64,000 nucleotides of DNA from contig OZ007575.1 in NCBI GenBank assembly GCA_963931925.1, forward strand, positions 28,741,752-28,805,751, written 5' to 3'. The stretch is from Onchidella celtica. Taxonomy: Eukaryota; Mollusca; Gastropoda; Systellommatophora; Onchidiidae. The notes beneath the pieces were generated by a model. That model searched no databases. It saw only the letters and a program-made list of their open reading frames with translations, and was not told the DNA's origin. Every line of letters begins with the position of its first letter. The first letter of the stretch is position 1. Shown here piece after piece: positions 13,901 to 29,800 of this stretch. The translations under genes were made by a program, and so were the position numbers.

Positions 13901-16900
13901 AGTCTGATAAGAACAACCCTAAAGAAAGAGGAATCGATTCAGAGTGGAAAAGAGTAACTACAGTGTACACAGAGAGCAGTGTAGCCTGCCTTGGATTTAA
14001 TGAGAAAGGGAAAAGCAAGGAGTGGATCCAACAAAGAACATGGGATGTGATCGAGGAGAGGAAAGTCATGAAAAAGAAACTCCTACAAGTGAAATCGGAA
14101 AGGCTGAAAGAGAGGTACCAACATAGCTACACAGAGTTAAATAAGAAAGTGAAGAGACTAGTAAAGAAAGATAAACGAGAAGCCATGGAACAGCTAGCGG
14201 CAGATGCGGAGGAGGCAGCAGCAAGGGGAGAACAGGGTAAGCTCCACAAGATCACTAAGCGCATTTGTGGCAAGTACGGTGGAAGACCAAGTGTCCCAAT
14301 CAAAGACAAGAATGGGAAACTACTGACTACAGAATGAGAACAGGATACACGCTGGACAGAGCACTTTCAGGAATTACTAAACCGGCCACCACCTGAAGAT
14401 AGAATAATAATACAAGATGCTGCTGAAGACCTTGACATCAACATAGATCCACCAAAGAAAGAAGAGATAGTGGCAGCAATAAAGAGCCTAAAAAACAGCA
14501 AAGCCCCAGGAAAAGACAACTTGACTGCAGAACTGTTCAAAGCAGATCCGGATCAGTCAGCCACCATCCTTCAGCCACTGTTCACAGCTATCTGGGAAGC
14601 AGAAGCAGTACCAAAGAGCTGGAATGAAGGCAGAATAGTGAAAATACCCAAGAAAGGAGCACTCAGCGATTGCAACAACTGGCGTGGTATCACTCTCCTT
14701 TCTATACCCAGCAAAATCCTTGCCAAGATCATTGTGCAACGTATGTCAGATGCTGTGGACAAGACACTGAGAAAGGAACAGGCCGGATTCCGAAAGGGGA
14801 AAGGATGCATTGACCAGATCTTCACACTCCGAAACATCATAGAACAGTGTTCAGAATGGCAAAGGCAGCTCTATGTGAACTTCGTTGACTTCGAAAAGGC
14901 CTTCGACAGCATCCACAGAGAGAGTATATGGCGCATTCTTCGGCACTATGGGATTCCCAGCAAGCTTGTTGAACTCATCAAAAGCTTTTACAAGAACTTC
15001 AGTTGCAGTGTCGGAAACAGTGATGCATCCTTTGAAGTGAAAACTGGTGTACGGCAAGGATGTGTGATGTCAACAATTTTGTTTAACCTCGTAATCGACT
15101 GGATTATGCGGAAAACTACAGAGGATGCACCAAGAGGCATCAGATGGACACTCTTCGACAACCTAGAGGATTTGGACTTTGCGGATGACCTTGCGCTATT
15201 GTCACATAGTCACCAACATATGCAAGATAAGACGCAGAGACTACATAATTTTGGATGCAAAGTAGGCCTTCGGATTAGCCAGAAGAAGACAGAGATTATG
15301 ACCCTAAATGTAGACACTCCAGCACCAGTGCAAGTAGATGACAAGAACCTCACCACGACGGACAAATTTAAATACCTTGGTAGCATTATCAGACCAGAGG
15401 GTGGCACAAAGGAGGACATCCAAAGTAGGCTGGGAAATGCAAGGGCTGTCTTTCAAAGTATGAGCAACATCTGGAAATCGACACAATACGGCACCAACAC
15501 CAAGATCAGACTGTACCAAAGCTGTGTCCTATCCACACTCCTGTATGGATCAGAGTGTTGGCGAATGACAGAAGGTGATCTCGCCAAGTTGTCTTCCTTC
15601 CACACCACATGTCTTCGTAGGATTCTCCGCATCTTTTGGCCAAACAAGATTTCTAATCAGGAACTACTAAGGCGATGCAAGCAAGAAGAAATAGCCAACA
15701 TCATCACGAAGAGACGATGGAGATGGCTTGGACACGTGCTGCGAAAGGAAGCAAATTCTATAACAAAAACAGCACTTCAGTGGACACCGGAGGGACGGCG
15801 CAAGCGAGGCAGACCCAAGGCAACCTGGCGGAGAACAATCGAGGCAGAGATGAAATCCTTCAATCACTCATGGGGAACTCTCGCAAAGATGGCCCAGGAC
15901 AGACAGGGCTGGAGATCCTTTGTTGCTGCCCTAAGCACCAGTGGGTGCAACAGGAAATAGTAGTAGTAATAAAGTAAGTACTGAAAATGAATTTAACAAT
16001 GATGTTCTACAACAAACAGCAGTGATTACCTGTAAATTGGCAGTGACACGTTCCGGTGATATTCCAGGCGGGATTTGTGTATTGCAGATGTCAAATCCAT
16101 CAGGTGGTATAACATCATGGAGTATCACAGACACCATGTCATCCTTCAAGTCATCAATCTAGGACACAGCAGAGAATAAACTTTCTTATTGTCTCATTAC
16201 CTTCACCTGCGAGCTCAATGGCCATGTGTCCAGGGCCAGGGCGAACTTCCAAATTATGGGGCCTTCAGTCGTGGAGAGGGATGGGCGCAAACAGGTCACC
16301 TTGCCCAAGACACACTGCATAAAACAAACTTTGCCATGACTTGGGCCATTGCCCATGACCGCCAGAGGTGTAGACAGTTGGTGCAACGCTCATTTGTGCA
16401 GGACCCCCACAATTCCAGAAGGAATTAAGGGATCCTTAGCCATGGCCATAAAGCTTCACATGAAAATTTTTCTCACCACTTTTTAGTATAAACATTCTCT
16501 TGTCAATTGCTTTCATTTACTCTCAGTTGACATTTGGTAGCCCCAGTATTGTTTCATTCTCTCTCCGCATTAGCACTTTTTGAGAAAATCACTTGTAAAG
16601 TTTTATGGTTAAACTTTACAAAGTGTAAGATTTCAACACTTTAAAATCTGCTTCCTGAGGTGAGACATCTCCATGCTTTTGCAGGAATGATAGAATGCAC
16701 TGTGTTCAGCCATATTATTGTCTTATGTTCTTGTACAATTTTGTATACAATGTGGAGACTGAATAAAATAGTTATGAGGGTGATGATTTGCTACAGCCCT
16801 CTCTATACATCTCCCCTTTCTTGTGACACCAGCAGTACCATTCACAGTGCATGGGTCAAAACTCCAGAATGGACAGGATTTAGTCATTCATTATCTCCAA

Positions 16901-17861
16901 GACTGTACCGGACAAGACACACAGAGACAGGGGGTGACATAAATGGGGAGGAGGGTGGACACAGGCAATGCTGGTACCCCAACTACTAAACTCGAAGTAT
17001 ATTATTACCGGACAGAATTATTGTCTTTATAACAAACACAACAGCTATACAAACTCATACTCCTTGACCTACCACTAACACAAAAGTATTTCTGTCTTTG
17101 GTTGCTTCCAGATGAAAAGTACTATCATCTTCTTCTTCATCACTCTCTTCATCAGTATGTGTACTGTGTGGACTGTGTTCAGTTTGGCGATCCTGCAGAT
17201 AGTTTATAGATGACAAGCCATTTAATGAATGCACGAAGAAGTTCTTAGTTAATGGACAACCTCAAATTTCAAGCTCATAGCAGTTTGCTCTTTGAAGTTG
17301 CATTGTCAAAGGATGACCCAAGACAGGAGTTGTTTAAGATGAATACCCACAGGACCAGATTTAGGTGCAAGACAAACAAGCCAGAGCTTAGAACCTCACA
17401 GTCCTCAGGGGCCTGTCAAAATTTCTGAAATTTTCTTTGGGATGTTAAAATTTTAGTAATCTTTTTTCATTAAATTAATTTAAGTAATATTTTAAGCTTT
17501 AAGTATTATTTCCAAGGTACATTGCAATATGCAAGCTAGCCAAATCATAAACTCATGTTCAGCAGTTGAAAATAAATTGTCTTTTTCATTTAAAATATAA
17601 TATAATTATATTGAAATTGAACAACTGAAAGGCACACTATGCTTTCAATTGTTCATGGTTTTAAAACCAGGGTTCTGGTTTGCACCCTTGTGAGACATCC
17701 TGATTTAAGTTTTGCACAAAAGGGTTCCAAGCTTCATATAGCTTAGGGCTTCACCAAATCTGGCACTGGATATCCATAACTATTTCAGTGAGGGGAAGGC
17801 ATAAACTGCTATACTGTTCACTGAACAAGTGCCACATGTCTCAAGAAGAATACATTAAACA

Positions 17862-17894
<33 letters not shown>

Positions 17895-20800
17895 ACACAT
17901 AAAACTGAAGGAGTTGTAGATTTGGGCGTGGCACAAAACTGAAATGTGCTACAATGAAATGAAAATAGAAACTCTGTACTCTTCAAAGCCTTACTGGGGC
18001 AACAAATAACATGGAAACAAACAATAAATTCTACAAGAAAAAAATTCCACATAAAAATAAAATAAAAACATGCACTCTTTCAGCCACAATGACCTTCTCT
18101 GGGCTAAAAAAAACCAAACATAAAAGAAAAAAAAAGGAGTTTGAAAAAACAAATGTGTGAAAACTATTTCAAGTCAGTTGTTTGATTGAAATAACACACT
18201 GAATCAAATTTGTCTCAAGGCTGTCCTGCTGAAAATAAAAATGGAATGATTAGGTCATTTGGATGCCCTGACGTTATCAAACCAGGCACAAAAGCAACAA
18301 CCAACTAACATGTACAAATGAACCTTGATTAGATAATTAATTACAGCCTAACCACGACAGAAAAGGGATTTCAAAAGAAGAATTTTTGTTCTTTTTACTA
18401 TGACTAGTACTGAAAATTACCTATCAAAGTCACCGATTTCAGTTTTGTCAGGCGCTCAAAACTACTCTACAGACCTACTCTTAAATATAAATAAATATAA
18501 ATATGTAAAATAGAAAAATATGCATACTGATTAAAACAAATATCTACTAAAGGGAGACTGGGATTTGAGAATGAGGCTGTGCAATTTGATTTTCCCAATT
18601 CTCAATAGGGACTGTAGAATCAGTGTTAATCTGTCTTTCCACTTGTGCCGGTCAAATACGATACAGACTTTATCTTCACAAATTTCCCCACATTAAGATT
18701 TGCTCAAGAAAGTCCTTGGTCGGACAGTGGATTCGATCAACATACGTCACCTTGCCAGAGCACAGTCACAATATTATTTCAATTTCGTTCTACCCATGAA
18801 CTGGAACTACGGCCTGTACTCTTGCCTAGATCAGCCTTTTGTCAACAATCAAATGGCCACACTGAGAACAATACAGCACCTTGTATAAGCCAAGCGCTAT
18901 TGCGGTAAACGCAAAACCGTAACAGGCCTTCGCCTCCGTCCCAACCGAAAATAAGGCTGTGGTCTCATTTAAAAGTTTGTGATTACAAGGGTCCGTATAT
19001 CACACCTTACTGATCAAGACAACACATTTCACTTCGGTTACAAGCTGATACCCGTAATTAAATTTACATTCATTAATTAGATTCATTGACCCACCAAAAA
19101 AGGCAGCCATCTTAACAGTGTTCAATAACAGACCTTAAATGACAAGACATCACGTTATAAACACAACACAACACTGGACGAATGAAAATTAAATTAATAT
19201 AACTATGACATCTTTTGATAAGCAGAGATTCAATTAGTACAACCTTGTTACATCATGTATTTATACAGATACACGTACTAATTGTGAATAACTTGAAAAA
19301 TCTGAAAGTAACACAAATCCTATCATTTACCACCAGTGATTGAAACTACTGAAACACTCTCAAAGGTTTGAAGAATTTTGACCGAGCTAAGAACTCCAGT
19401 GCGACAATCGCAAGAAAAGACAGATTGAGATTGAGAGAGAATAAGACAAACGAAAACAGAGACAATCAATGAAGAAGGAATATGAAATAACTGAATAAAG
19501 AAGGCGGTAAAAAGGCATACTTGTGTGCAAATGTACGATCTTACGGGAAGTCGGGAGGGGGGTGGGGGGGGGGTGTAAAGGGAGGTGGGAGCGACAGAGT
19601 GGTCTGTACAAACTGGAGCTGTCAACCCAGTCTCTAGCCAGAGCGGTGTGTACAGATCTCTCCATGGCACACAGGGCGACAAGCCGCGTTCCATAGTTTA
19701 TGATTCTATCAGTCTTTGGTGGAACTGGCACGATTCACGGCAGCCGGAGGTCTTTTTCTTGTTGGGGTGTGTGTTTTCCATGGAAATTCAATTGCTGTGT
19801 TGTTGTTTTTTCTAATCGAATGAGTTTAAACGTTACCGGTGGCAAATTCCATAATACACTGCGTTACGCTACATGAATCTTTTCATACATCTACGTGACT
19901 GTTAAACAGGCATTCTTCAAAGGCAAAGTTCTCGTGCCCGTAAAAACTAAAATACCACCTCTTTAACACGGAACAATACATGCAATTATGCTGAAACATT
20001 TGCTGGTGTGCCTCAACATGTCCTGAACATGTATTATTTTACACCCCCACCCCCTTCAGATGGCATACTTATCAATTACGAAAATAATTGCTCACTCTAA
20101 TAAAAAGCGAATAACACTGTGCACAACACTGGCATGTATGTAATAATTATGCCGTGGTACTTGAGAAAGCTCGTGCACATTATATGAACAGAAAAAGTAT
20201 GTACTATTTACACATCTGATATCAATAAATCATGCAATGAAGTGTTAGTTCCGCAACTTTACTCTTGCCAAATGTGCGCTCACGGTGACTTATTTAAATA
20301 AAACATTAATTTTCTCCTTTTAGAGCGCTGCAACTTCTTAACTACAATGTAGGCTATATTGTACCTACACCCAGCAATAGTGAAGGGTTTTCTACTTACA
20401 TTTTCCGTACACTTTCATGGCACGCACGATATACGATAAAAAAAAAAAAAAAGAAGAAGAAAATCTGAACTTTACTGGTGTGTGCTGTAGGGCTGCGCCA
20501 CACTGTGCTCAAAGCTTCAAGAACAAGATTTACGTCAGGATTGGCCAAAGTTTAAACAGCAGGCTTTTTCCTGGCGGAGGGGCTCGCAAAAGTTATGTAG
20601 TCGTTCTTTTGAATGTATTTTCGAACATTAAATTTGTTTTGTTTTTTGTCGGCGGTCTTCGATGGCCAAATAATTTCGCTTTTTTTTTTTCTCTCTCCTT
20701 TCATTTCTAATTCTAAATGTAATGTTTCTTTGTTGTTTGTTTCTTGTGCAGGACTTTGCATCATACATATTATGTATCCCTCCCCCCCCCCCCTCCATAT

Positions 20801-23800
20801 TTTAACAGTAAGGATGTTGTTTATAGATTACAAATGCTGAAATCTCACTGATATTTCAGAAACAACAGCTGCCATGTCTCTAGTGGATCCCATCGCTCCA
20901 CTGTTGTGGCAAGCATGCCTAGGTGGGGACGTCCTTAGCATGGAAAACATGATGGCCAGGGGAGCTGATCCACACCTAACTGACAGGGTACTGATTAGTA
21001 TTATTCATTTATTTTTTTTTGCTAACGTGTTTTGTTAACAGTTAATGGCGACACTGTGTTCATATTGCCAACTTCAATTTCAGAGCTGAATCACCTCAGC
21101 CCTGTCACAAAATACATTATGTACTGACAATGATACGACAATTCAATTCTCATGCCACTCTCAACAAGCCAATGCAGGCGGACCTTTTTTCCCCCCTGTC
21201 ATTTACCAGTAAACAGTTTTACTACTGATACAGTCCTCGGACATACAGCAGTGGAGTCCACGTAAATTTAACTTTGATCAACCGAATTTCTTTCAAATAG
21301 GAGTAATTTCAACGTCGTTTTTTTTTTTCTTCACCTCTATTTATTAATCTTTCTTGCATAATTTGAAATCGAACTGACCAACAACCGATAATTCGAAGTC
21401 ATCAAGCTCGCTCACCCCAACGCAACTTCGATTTTCCTGCCCACCGAAAACCTTAGTACCCACAGAAATCAAACACTTTTAGCACCCGTGATCCAGAGGA
21501 AGGAATGATCAGGGTAATGTAATGCAGCTAGCAGGGCTGCAACAGGGCGTGAAACGGGAGGGAGAGGGCGCGGGTAGGGTATAGTTGCACTGCGAAATGG
21601 TCATTTCTTGATAGAAAGGTCAGCCAACAAGTAGGATAACACAGTAGGCCCAGAGTCTTGCATTTGAACAACAAACATGAGGGAATAGCTTTATTGCAAG
21701 AAACGGATGTAATTACCTATGGTATGGGGCAAACAGCATAACAATGGTTATTTCTCAGTTCAGAGGTAAGACGAACTGCGGTAAATCGAAGACTAATCCA
21801 TTTCCAGACGACTTCGAATTATGCTGACTTCACTGTGTATTTCGTCTGCTGCGAACTGCAGCAGCAAAACCCAAATCTTATATTATATATAAATAAATAG
21901 AATAAGCTGATGTTTAGCTCTGCTATATCCTCATATTCCTTTATTCATTTTCAGAGATTTCATTTGACAGAATTTCTTGAATTTTTTTTTTATTTGATGA
22001 AGGATTTCATATCAAAAAGCTCGTTTTATTTCTTTTATTTTTATATTCATTTGGAATTTATTGGAGAGTTTTCATATTGTTTGTTCCTAACGCGGAGCTT
22101 TACAGTTTTTTCCCTATATTTTAACTTACAACAAGGACATGACTGGCATAAATTTAACAGCTGATGCCAACTGGGAATTCTCCTACGAAGGTCACTTCTT
22201 GGTATTCCTCGTGCAGCTCAAATCTTGCTTCGCAGGATAAAATGAAATAAATCAAAAATTTTATTTCACGTGATAAATCAACGACAATTTGCATTATACA
22301 TTATTTTGTTGGCGCAGAATGGCGAGACCTGTCTTCACATGACTGCTCGCAGTGGAGAGGTGGGCGCTTTAGAGAGAATACTGCAAGACGGAGTGGAGCT
22401 TGATCGGCCAAATAATGTAAGAATACCGCCAATCGACACATGTAATACCTATCTAAGAGTTTTGTACATTATGATGATAGTTAACTCTCTTATTATATAA
22501 CTGACATCTTGTCCCTTGGTTTCAAATTCCTGCTGACAAAATAACAGCACAGCACGAACAGCCACTTAAAAATGAATCAGTTAAAGGAGAACCGAAACAA
22601 AGTTTGTTCTTAGGCCCAGGGCCAGCGTAAGGAGCCAGACAGACATCTAATTTCATTTACCTGTTATAATAGTTTCTACTGACTGTAAAACCTGCAATGT
22701 GGTGCTAGATACATGTTGCAAATGTATTGCTGTGTACACTTGACAAGGCTAGATTATCCTAATTGGGAGCTCTTGGTCCAACTGGCTTCAAACCGTCCCA
22801 GCTTTGGACACCACAAACAAACTGATCCTGTTCTTTTGTCTCTATACACTTCTTACACAAGAATGGGCAAACTCCTCTTCATGTGGCTGTCCACAAAGAT
22901 CACACTGATATGGTCAAAGGGATTGTTCGAAACGGGGCCGATCTAGACTTGACCACAAAGGTATGTTTATTTCCTTCTTGATCATAAAGCTTGATAAAGA
23001 TCCATGAATTATGATAGGTCCACAAGCACATAAACTTAGACTCATAAAGTAAGGGCAGCTGCACCCTGCGATTAGACACTGATTTATCCAACACTTAAAA
23101 GAGACTAAAATAATTCACCCGAAAGTTCATTTAAATCTTGCAACAGAAATACAATCACGTACGCATTCCGTCGCTTTACCCACAACTGCTGTGAAAATCT
23201 TGCATGCATACATGATGCAGGTAGCTCATACATTTACATTTCACATTGTGATGCCCAAAGATAAAGTTCTTCATATCTTGTATTCCAGTAAACAAAGCAG
23301 CAGAAAAAAGATGAATCAATATAATTACGTGAGTGGGTGAATATTCTTTTCCTACTCTTCCTCTCTAACATCTCTCACTTGATCTGAATTTTAAAAATGA
23401 AAGAAATAATGAAAAATCTCCTCTCTCTCTAATAGAGGTAGAACAAACAAGGATGTGCGTGGACCAAAAAATTAAGGGATTTAAGAAGAAAAGCAAATGG
23501 AAGCATGGAAGGAAAAAAGGAAAATGATTTCCATTTCATTGGTGTCTGAATGAGTATCTACATCTTTCTGACATTCTCAAAGAAATGTAAAACTTCACAT
23601 GCCTGGCCTGAACGGTTTTGGCTTCAATATTTGTATTTTTTCTCCAGTTCAGTGGTATGACAGGCCTTCACTTGGCATGCACAGACAACAATGTAGATAT
23701 GGTCCGATATCTCCTTGACAGTGGAGCTAACTGTGCCATACATGACAAAGTATGAAGGACACACTAAGTGTCTAGTCTTCATCTTTTTTGCATGAAAAAC

Positions 23801-26800
23801 TTAAAAATGTAATCTTAAAAAACAACAGTTAAAAATTCAGTATCCATGACAGTAAAGGTGCTTAATGTTCTATTCAAACTTCAAGTTTAACCCTCTAGTG
23901 CCCAGTATTCCATACTTGAAACATGTCACCTGATGCCCAATGCTCTGTCTTTGAAACGTTATCCAATTTGTTAAAATATAAGATCTCGTAATAAATAATT
24001 TAAATGTTGCATTCAATTGATGATATATAGTTTGAACCGTATATGCAAGTTTCAGGAATTTTGAATAAATTACGTATCGGTTAAAGTACAATGCCATTCT
24101 TTCTGTCCCGACCAGACAGACTCCCAGGAGTCAGTATAAAGACAACAATTTCTAAGATAAGTAATGTTTTATGAGCTATTGAACCTGTGGACCTTATTCA
24201 TTAAACGTCACTACAATAGTCAGACCTGAGCTGTGTGCTAGGAAATCAATCTAGGAAATGTTCAATATTACATTTTGTACTGTGTCACATGTGGTTTCCA
24301 TAAGATCCCACCCAAAAGACTCAATTGCAAAGGGCCTTCCATAACGTACATCTACTCTATTTTCCCAATTTCTGACACTCCTTCTCTCCCCTTGTTCAAA
24401 CATACGGCCATTACCTTGTTGAATGTCAAACAGCTGTAATGTTTCAAAACAAATGACATTTTGCACAAACTATTAGACTGTTTCATTACAGTCAAGGTTT
24501 TTATATGATCTCAATACTTAATTTGCGAAAGAAAGTAAATATGTATAGATTAACCAAACTTTTAATATATCACCATGATTGAACAGTGCATGTGCGTTCC
24601 TCAGAAACCCTGCTCCCTCCATAGGGTGAACTTACTTTATAGATGACCCTTCACACAGAACTGCTAGAGCTGCAAATTAAGTAAGGATAGTGGTTCAGAC
24701 AAATTTCCTCCTATGGCAAAATACATTATAGGCATTGTGGAATGCTTGAAAATGGTGTGTATTCTCACCTTTTTTTTCAACAAGTGTTGCTTTAAATCAG
24801 TATAAAATATTTAATGTCATCATGTACCCCATGGCTGTGCTAATATGCCAGGATAAACTATTCAGTAACACAGCTCTTGTTATGTTTGAGTTCAGTAAAG
24901 ATTTTACTTACAGATACAGAAATATCCAGACTTTTACACCTCCAATAAAGCCATTTTATCAACATTTGATGACCATTTTGAAGTATGTACTCATGGACGA
25001 AGACAAAGCAAGAAAACTGCAGATAGCCCCATTATGGATGACAATACTGCAGCAGAGACAATAGATTTGACAACATTCGGAGATTCCAGCGGGACAGTTG
25101 TGATAAATGATGATAACGAAGTGAAAAAAGCCAAGTCTCAAGCAATGCAGAATAGCAAGAGAAAAGGAAATTATGAGAATCATCCAGTGGACAGGGACAG
25201 AACTAAGCTACAGTATGAGGATAGGGACCATACAATAAAACCTGTAAGTTTAATATGCAAACAATTGAGATCATGAATAACAATAACATACATGTCCTTG
25301 TGTGGTGACTGTCATATTTGTTGGTCAGAATTTATCTCTTCAATTCACACAGCCCTTTAGTAAACTGTAGAGCTTACGACTGTTAACCTGAATTTATACA
25401 TAATTGTGGAGTGGTCTAATCGGATATTATTGTTGAACTATAGAGCAGAGAAATCTGGCAACAGGAACAGGAAGTGAAGATGAAAGAGAGGGGAATAACG
25501 GACTGACAGATAAGACAAACAACATGGTGGCAGCGGTTTTGAACCAGCCTATTGTCCCATGAGGAAAATCGTATTCCATCTACTCTAGAAACAATATCAT
25601 ACAGATCTAGACAGTAGAAATAGGATCCCTTTAAGATCTAGACTGATGATTTGGTAAATGAATTCAAGAATAAATTGAAATAGATTGAATAGATTGAAAG
25701 TAAGAAATCTTGAGATCTAGACTAGAATCTAGAAACCTAGAGTAGAGAAACAAACACGGCATAGCTTCCAAAAAACAAACCCCATCTATCACTGGCATAA
25801 GACCACCAGAAAAACTGGTTCTGGGGTCAAACCCATTAGAACAATGGAAACTATTCAAACAGCGTTGGACCTCATACACGGTTCTAACCAGTCTAGGACA
25901 ACTAGAGGACAAAATTCAGGTAGCTCTCTTCCTCCACGTCATCGACGATGATGCCCTTAGAATTTACAATGGTTTTGAATTTGACACACCTGACGATCAA
26001 CGAAAACTAAATCAGGTGATCAAAAAATTTGATGAATTCGCCATCGGTGAACAAAATGTTATGTTCGAGCGATACAAATTTAACAATCGGAGCCAGTCAG
26101 CAGGCGAGGCGTTTGAGACCTTCTTGTCGGACCTCAGAAGGCTAGCCAAAAACTGTAGTTTCTGCGACCAGTGCAAAGATTCCCTCATCCGTGACCGCAT
26201 AGTCATTGGAATTTCAGACATGGACACGAGACAGGACCTCTTGAAGATACGCAACCTTACACTAGACAAGTGTATCGACATATGCAGGTCAGCAGAGGAT
26301 GCAGCAACCCAAGGAAAGACCCTTCAACCAGACGTGGCAGCCTTCAGCACGAGTAGAAAATCTACAAAGTTTCAGAGACCCGACCAGCCTAAACAACATT
26401 ACAATCTAAGTGGTAAATCAACAGGAGCTACATGTACAATGAGCAACAAACCTTATTATAAACGGAAGAAATATCCTGATAGAAACTAACAATTCCCACG
26501 CCCAGTGTAGATATTGCGGCTATTCCTACCACAATCGACTAGACTGTCCAGCCCGTCGGGCTACCTGCAGCACTTGCCACAAAACAAGACACTACCACAA
26601 GATGTGTCGGTCAACGACTAAAACAGGAGGGATGGAAGGGATAGTGATGAACTCCATCCTCAACACTGATGATACTGCACAAGAGACATTTCTTGGTCAC
26701 ATTCAGGGCGATAGTGAAAAAGAGTGGACAGCGGAGATACAAGTAAACGGACAACCTACATTGTTCAAACTTGACACAGGAGCAGCTGTTTCAGACACTG

Positions 26801-29800
26801 GTAAAGGACTGTCAGTTGACATCCGAAAACTGCAGAAGACCAACATCCACCTCAGAGCAGTGGGCGGGAAAAGACTGGAAGTACTGGGTTTCCTAACGGG
26901 CACGCTAACCTACAAAGGCAAGACGATAGAGGAAAAGCTGTATGTTGTGAAGCAACAGACAGGTTCACTACTAAGCAGAAGTGCGTGTGTTAAGCTAGGC
27001 CTAGTGGCTAGGCTAGACCAAGTCCAAGTCAAAGATACACCAGACTTCAAGGCCGAGTTCCCAGAACTATTTTGTGGATTGGGGAAACTCCAGGAACCTT
27101 GCTCAATCAAGTTGAAGGAAGACGTGACCCCACTTCATATTTTCACCCCACGTAAAGTTGCCCATCCTCTTCTACCACAGGTCAAGAAGGAAATCGATAG
27201 GATGCTGACTGAAGGGGTTATCTCAGAGGTGACAGAACCAACAGAATGGTGCGCAGGGATGGTTGTCGTGCCTAAACCGAATGGATCTGTCAGCTCAACA
27301 AAGCAGTCAAAAGAGAAGTACATCCTTTAAACTCCGTAGACCAGGCTCTAGCACAGTTCACAGGATCTAAACACTTTACAAAGCTGGATGCCAGATCTGG
27401 ATTTTGGCAAATACCACTTGCTGAGGATTCCCGTAGATACACCACTTTCCTCACACCATTTGGGAGATATCGTTTCAATCGTCTACCCTTTGGCATATCT
27501 TCTGCCCCAGAAATTTTTCAAAGACGTATGAATAAAGTCCTCCAGGGCCTAGAAGGAGTTGTTTGTCACACTGATGACATTTTGGTTCATGCAGCAGACC
27601 AGGAGACTCACGACAAACGTGTGCGACGAGTGATGGAAAGACTAAGAGATGCTGGACTCACACTGAATGACAAGTGTGAATTCTCAAAGTCAACACTAAA
27701 GTTCTTGGGCCACATTGTTGACGCCACAGGAATAACAGCAGACCCAAACAAGGTGGATGCTATTAAGAATTTTCCACAACCCAAAAACATCACCGAATTA
27801 GAGCGTTTCCTTGGAATGATCAACCAATTAGCCAAGTTCACATCACAACTTGCTGAAAACACAGAACCACTTCGAAAGCTTCTCAAGAAAGATGTCGTGT
27901 GGATTTCGGAACAACCACAAGAAGATGCCTTTAAACAAATAAAAGATCAGTTCACAACGACTCCGGTGTTAGCCCATTATTCACCTAACCATGAAACTGT
28001 GATTCCTGCGGACGCATCAAATCAAGGACTCGGTGCAGTGTTACTTCAAGTACAACCTGACGGGAAAAGAAAACCTGTAAGCTTTATTTCACGCTCATTG
28101 ACAGATGCGGAAAAGAACTACGCAGTGATAGAGAAAGAAGCTTTAGCTGCAACTTGGGCCTCTGAGAGGTTTAGCGAGTATGTTCTTGGACTGAAGTATA
28201 CTATCGAAACCGATCACAAACCATTGGTTCCTCTCTTGAAGTCAAAAGAACTTTCAAAACTTCCTCCAAGGATTCAGCGATTCAGACTACGTCTCACTCG
28301 TTTCAGCCCGATGGTAAAACATGTTTCAGGGGAAAGTCAGATTTTGGCAAATGCATTGTCACGTGCCCCAGTCACCGAACCAAGTGAAGCTGATATCTAC
28401 TTTACTGAAGAAGTTGAAGCAGCAGGACAACAAACCTTTACTTCACTTCCCACAACACCGCATCGGATCGCTCAGATGATTGCTCACCAAAAGTCGGATC
28501 CTGAACTTTCAGAGGTAAAGAAATTTTGCACAAACGGATGGCCAACGTACATGCCAGCAAACTCACTACTACAGCAGTATTGGTCATTTCAGCATAGTGA
28601 ATGATCTCCTTCTGTTTGATGAGAGGATTGTCGTCCCAAGAGATCTAAGACTAGATGTCCTGAATAAACTACACGAGAGTCATTTAGGAATCAACAAATG
28701 TAAACTTCTTGCTCAAACATCTGTGTGGTGGCCAAACATTACAAGTCAGATTGATGACATGATTAGAAAATGTCAAGTTTACGTAAGGCTTAGACCTGAG
28801 GTGAGAGAACCTCTTCTACCGTCGTCGATCCCGGATCGTCCTTGGGCACGAGTCGGTATGGACCTGTTTGATCTGAACAGAAAGACCTACTTCATTGTCA
28901 CAGACTATTACTCTAGATGGCCAGAATTACGACTTCTAGAAACTCTCTCGTCTACGTGTGTGATCAACAAGTTGAAGTCCATCTTTGCTACGCATGGCAT
29001 ACCTAACGACGTTATCTCTGATAACGGCCCACAGTTTGCAACTACTGAATTCGGCAACTTTGCAAAAGATTGGGGATTTGTACACACAACTTCTTCTTCA
29101 AGATACCCACAATCAAACGGAGCAGCTGAGCGAGCAGTACAGACTGTGAAGAACATGCTGAAGAAAGCGAAAGATCCGTATGTGGCCTTACTCAACTACA
29201 GAGCCACTCCTCTTCACAATGGTTATACTCCGAGCGAACTTCTGATGGGTCGGAAAATACAAACCAAGATGCCAATCCTCCAGGATAAACTTCTACCATG
29301 TACACCTCAACACCGAGAAGTTCAAAATAAAGAAAACAGATACAAAGAGAACCAACGAAAAAACTTCAACCAACGACACAGAACCAAAGAACTACCTGAA
29401 CTTGATCCAGGAGATACAGTCTACATAGGACCTTCAAAGAGAGGGAGTGGTAGTGGGGAAACACCATAGCCCACGGTCATATTTGGTCAAAACAAACCAA
29501 AGTTCAACCCCACTTCGTCGAAATCGAAAACATTTGATAGCGGCACCACATCAGATCGAAACCCCACGAGATCACACTGACCCTACTTCACCAACCAGAG
29601 GTCAACCTCTAACAGCGGAGAGGAACGGAACCTCAACACCTGGAGACACTTCAACCCCAGCCCAGCCTGACTACCAGACAAGCAGATATGGTAGACACAT
29701 CAGGCCACCAGACAGGCTTGTCCTGTAAACGAATCACCAGGAAGGTGATGAAAACATGTACATAGTGTTCGACGCATTGTTTATAGACATTCAAGTTCAG

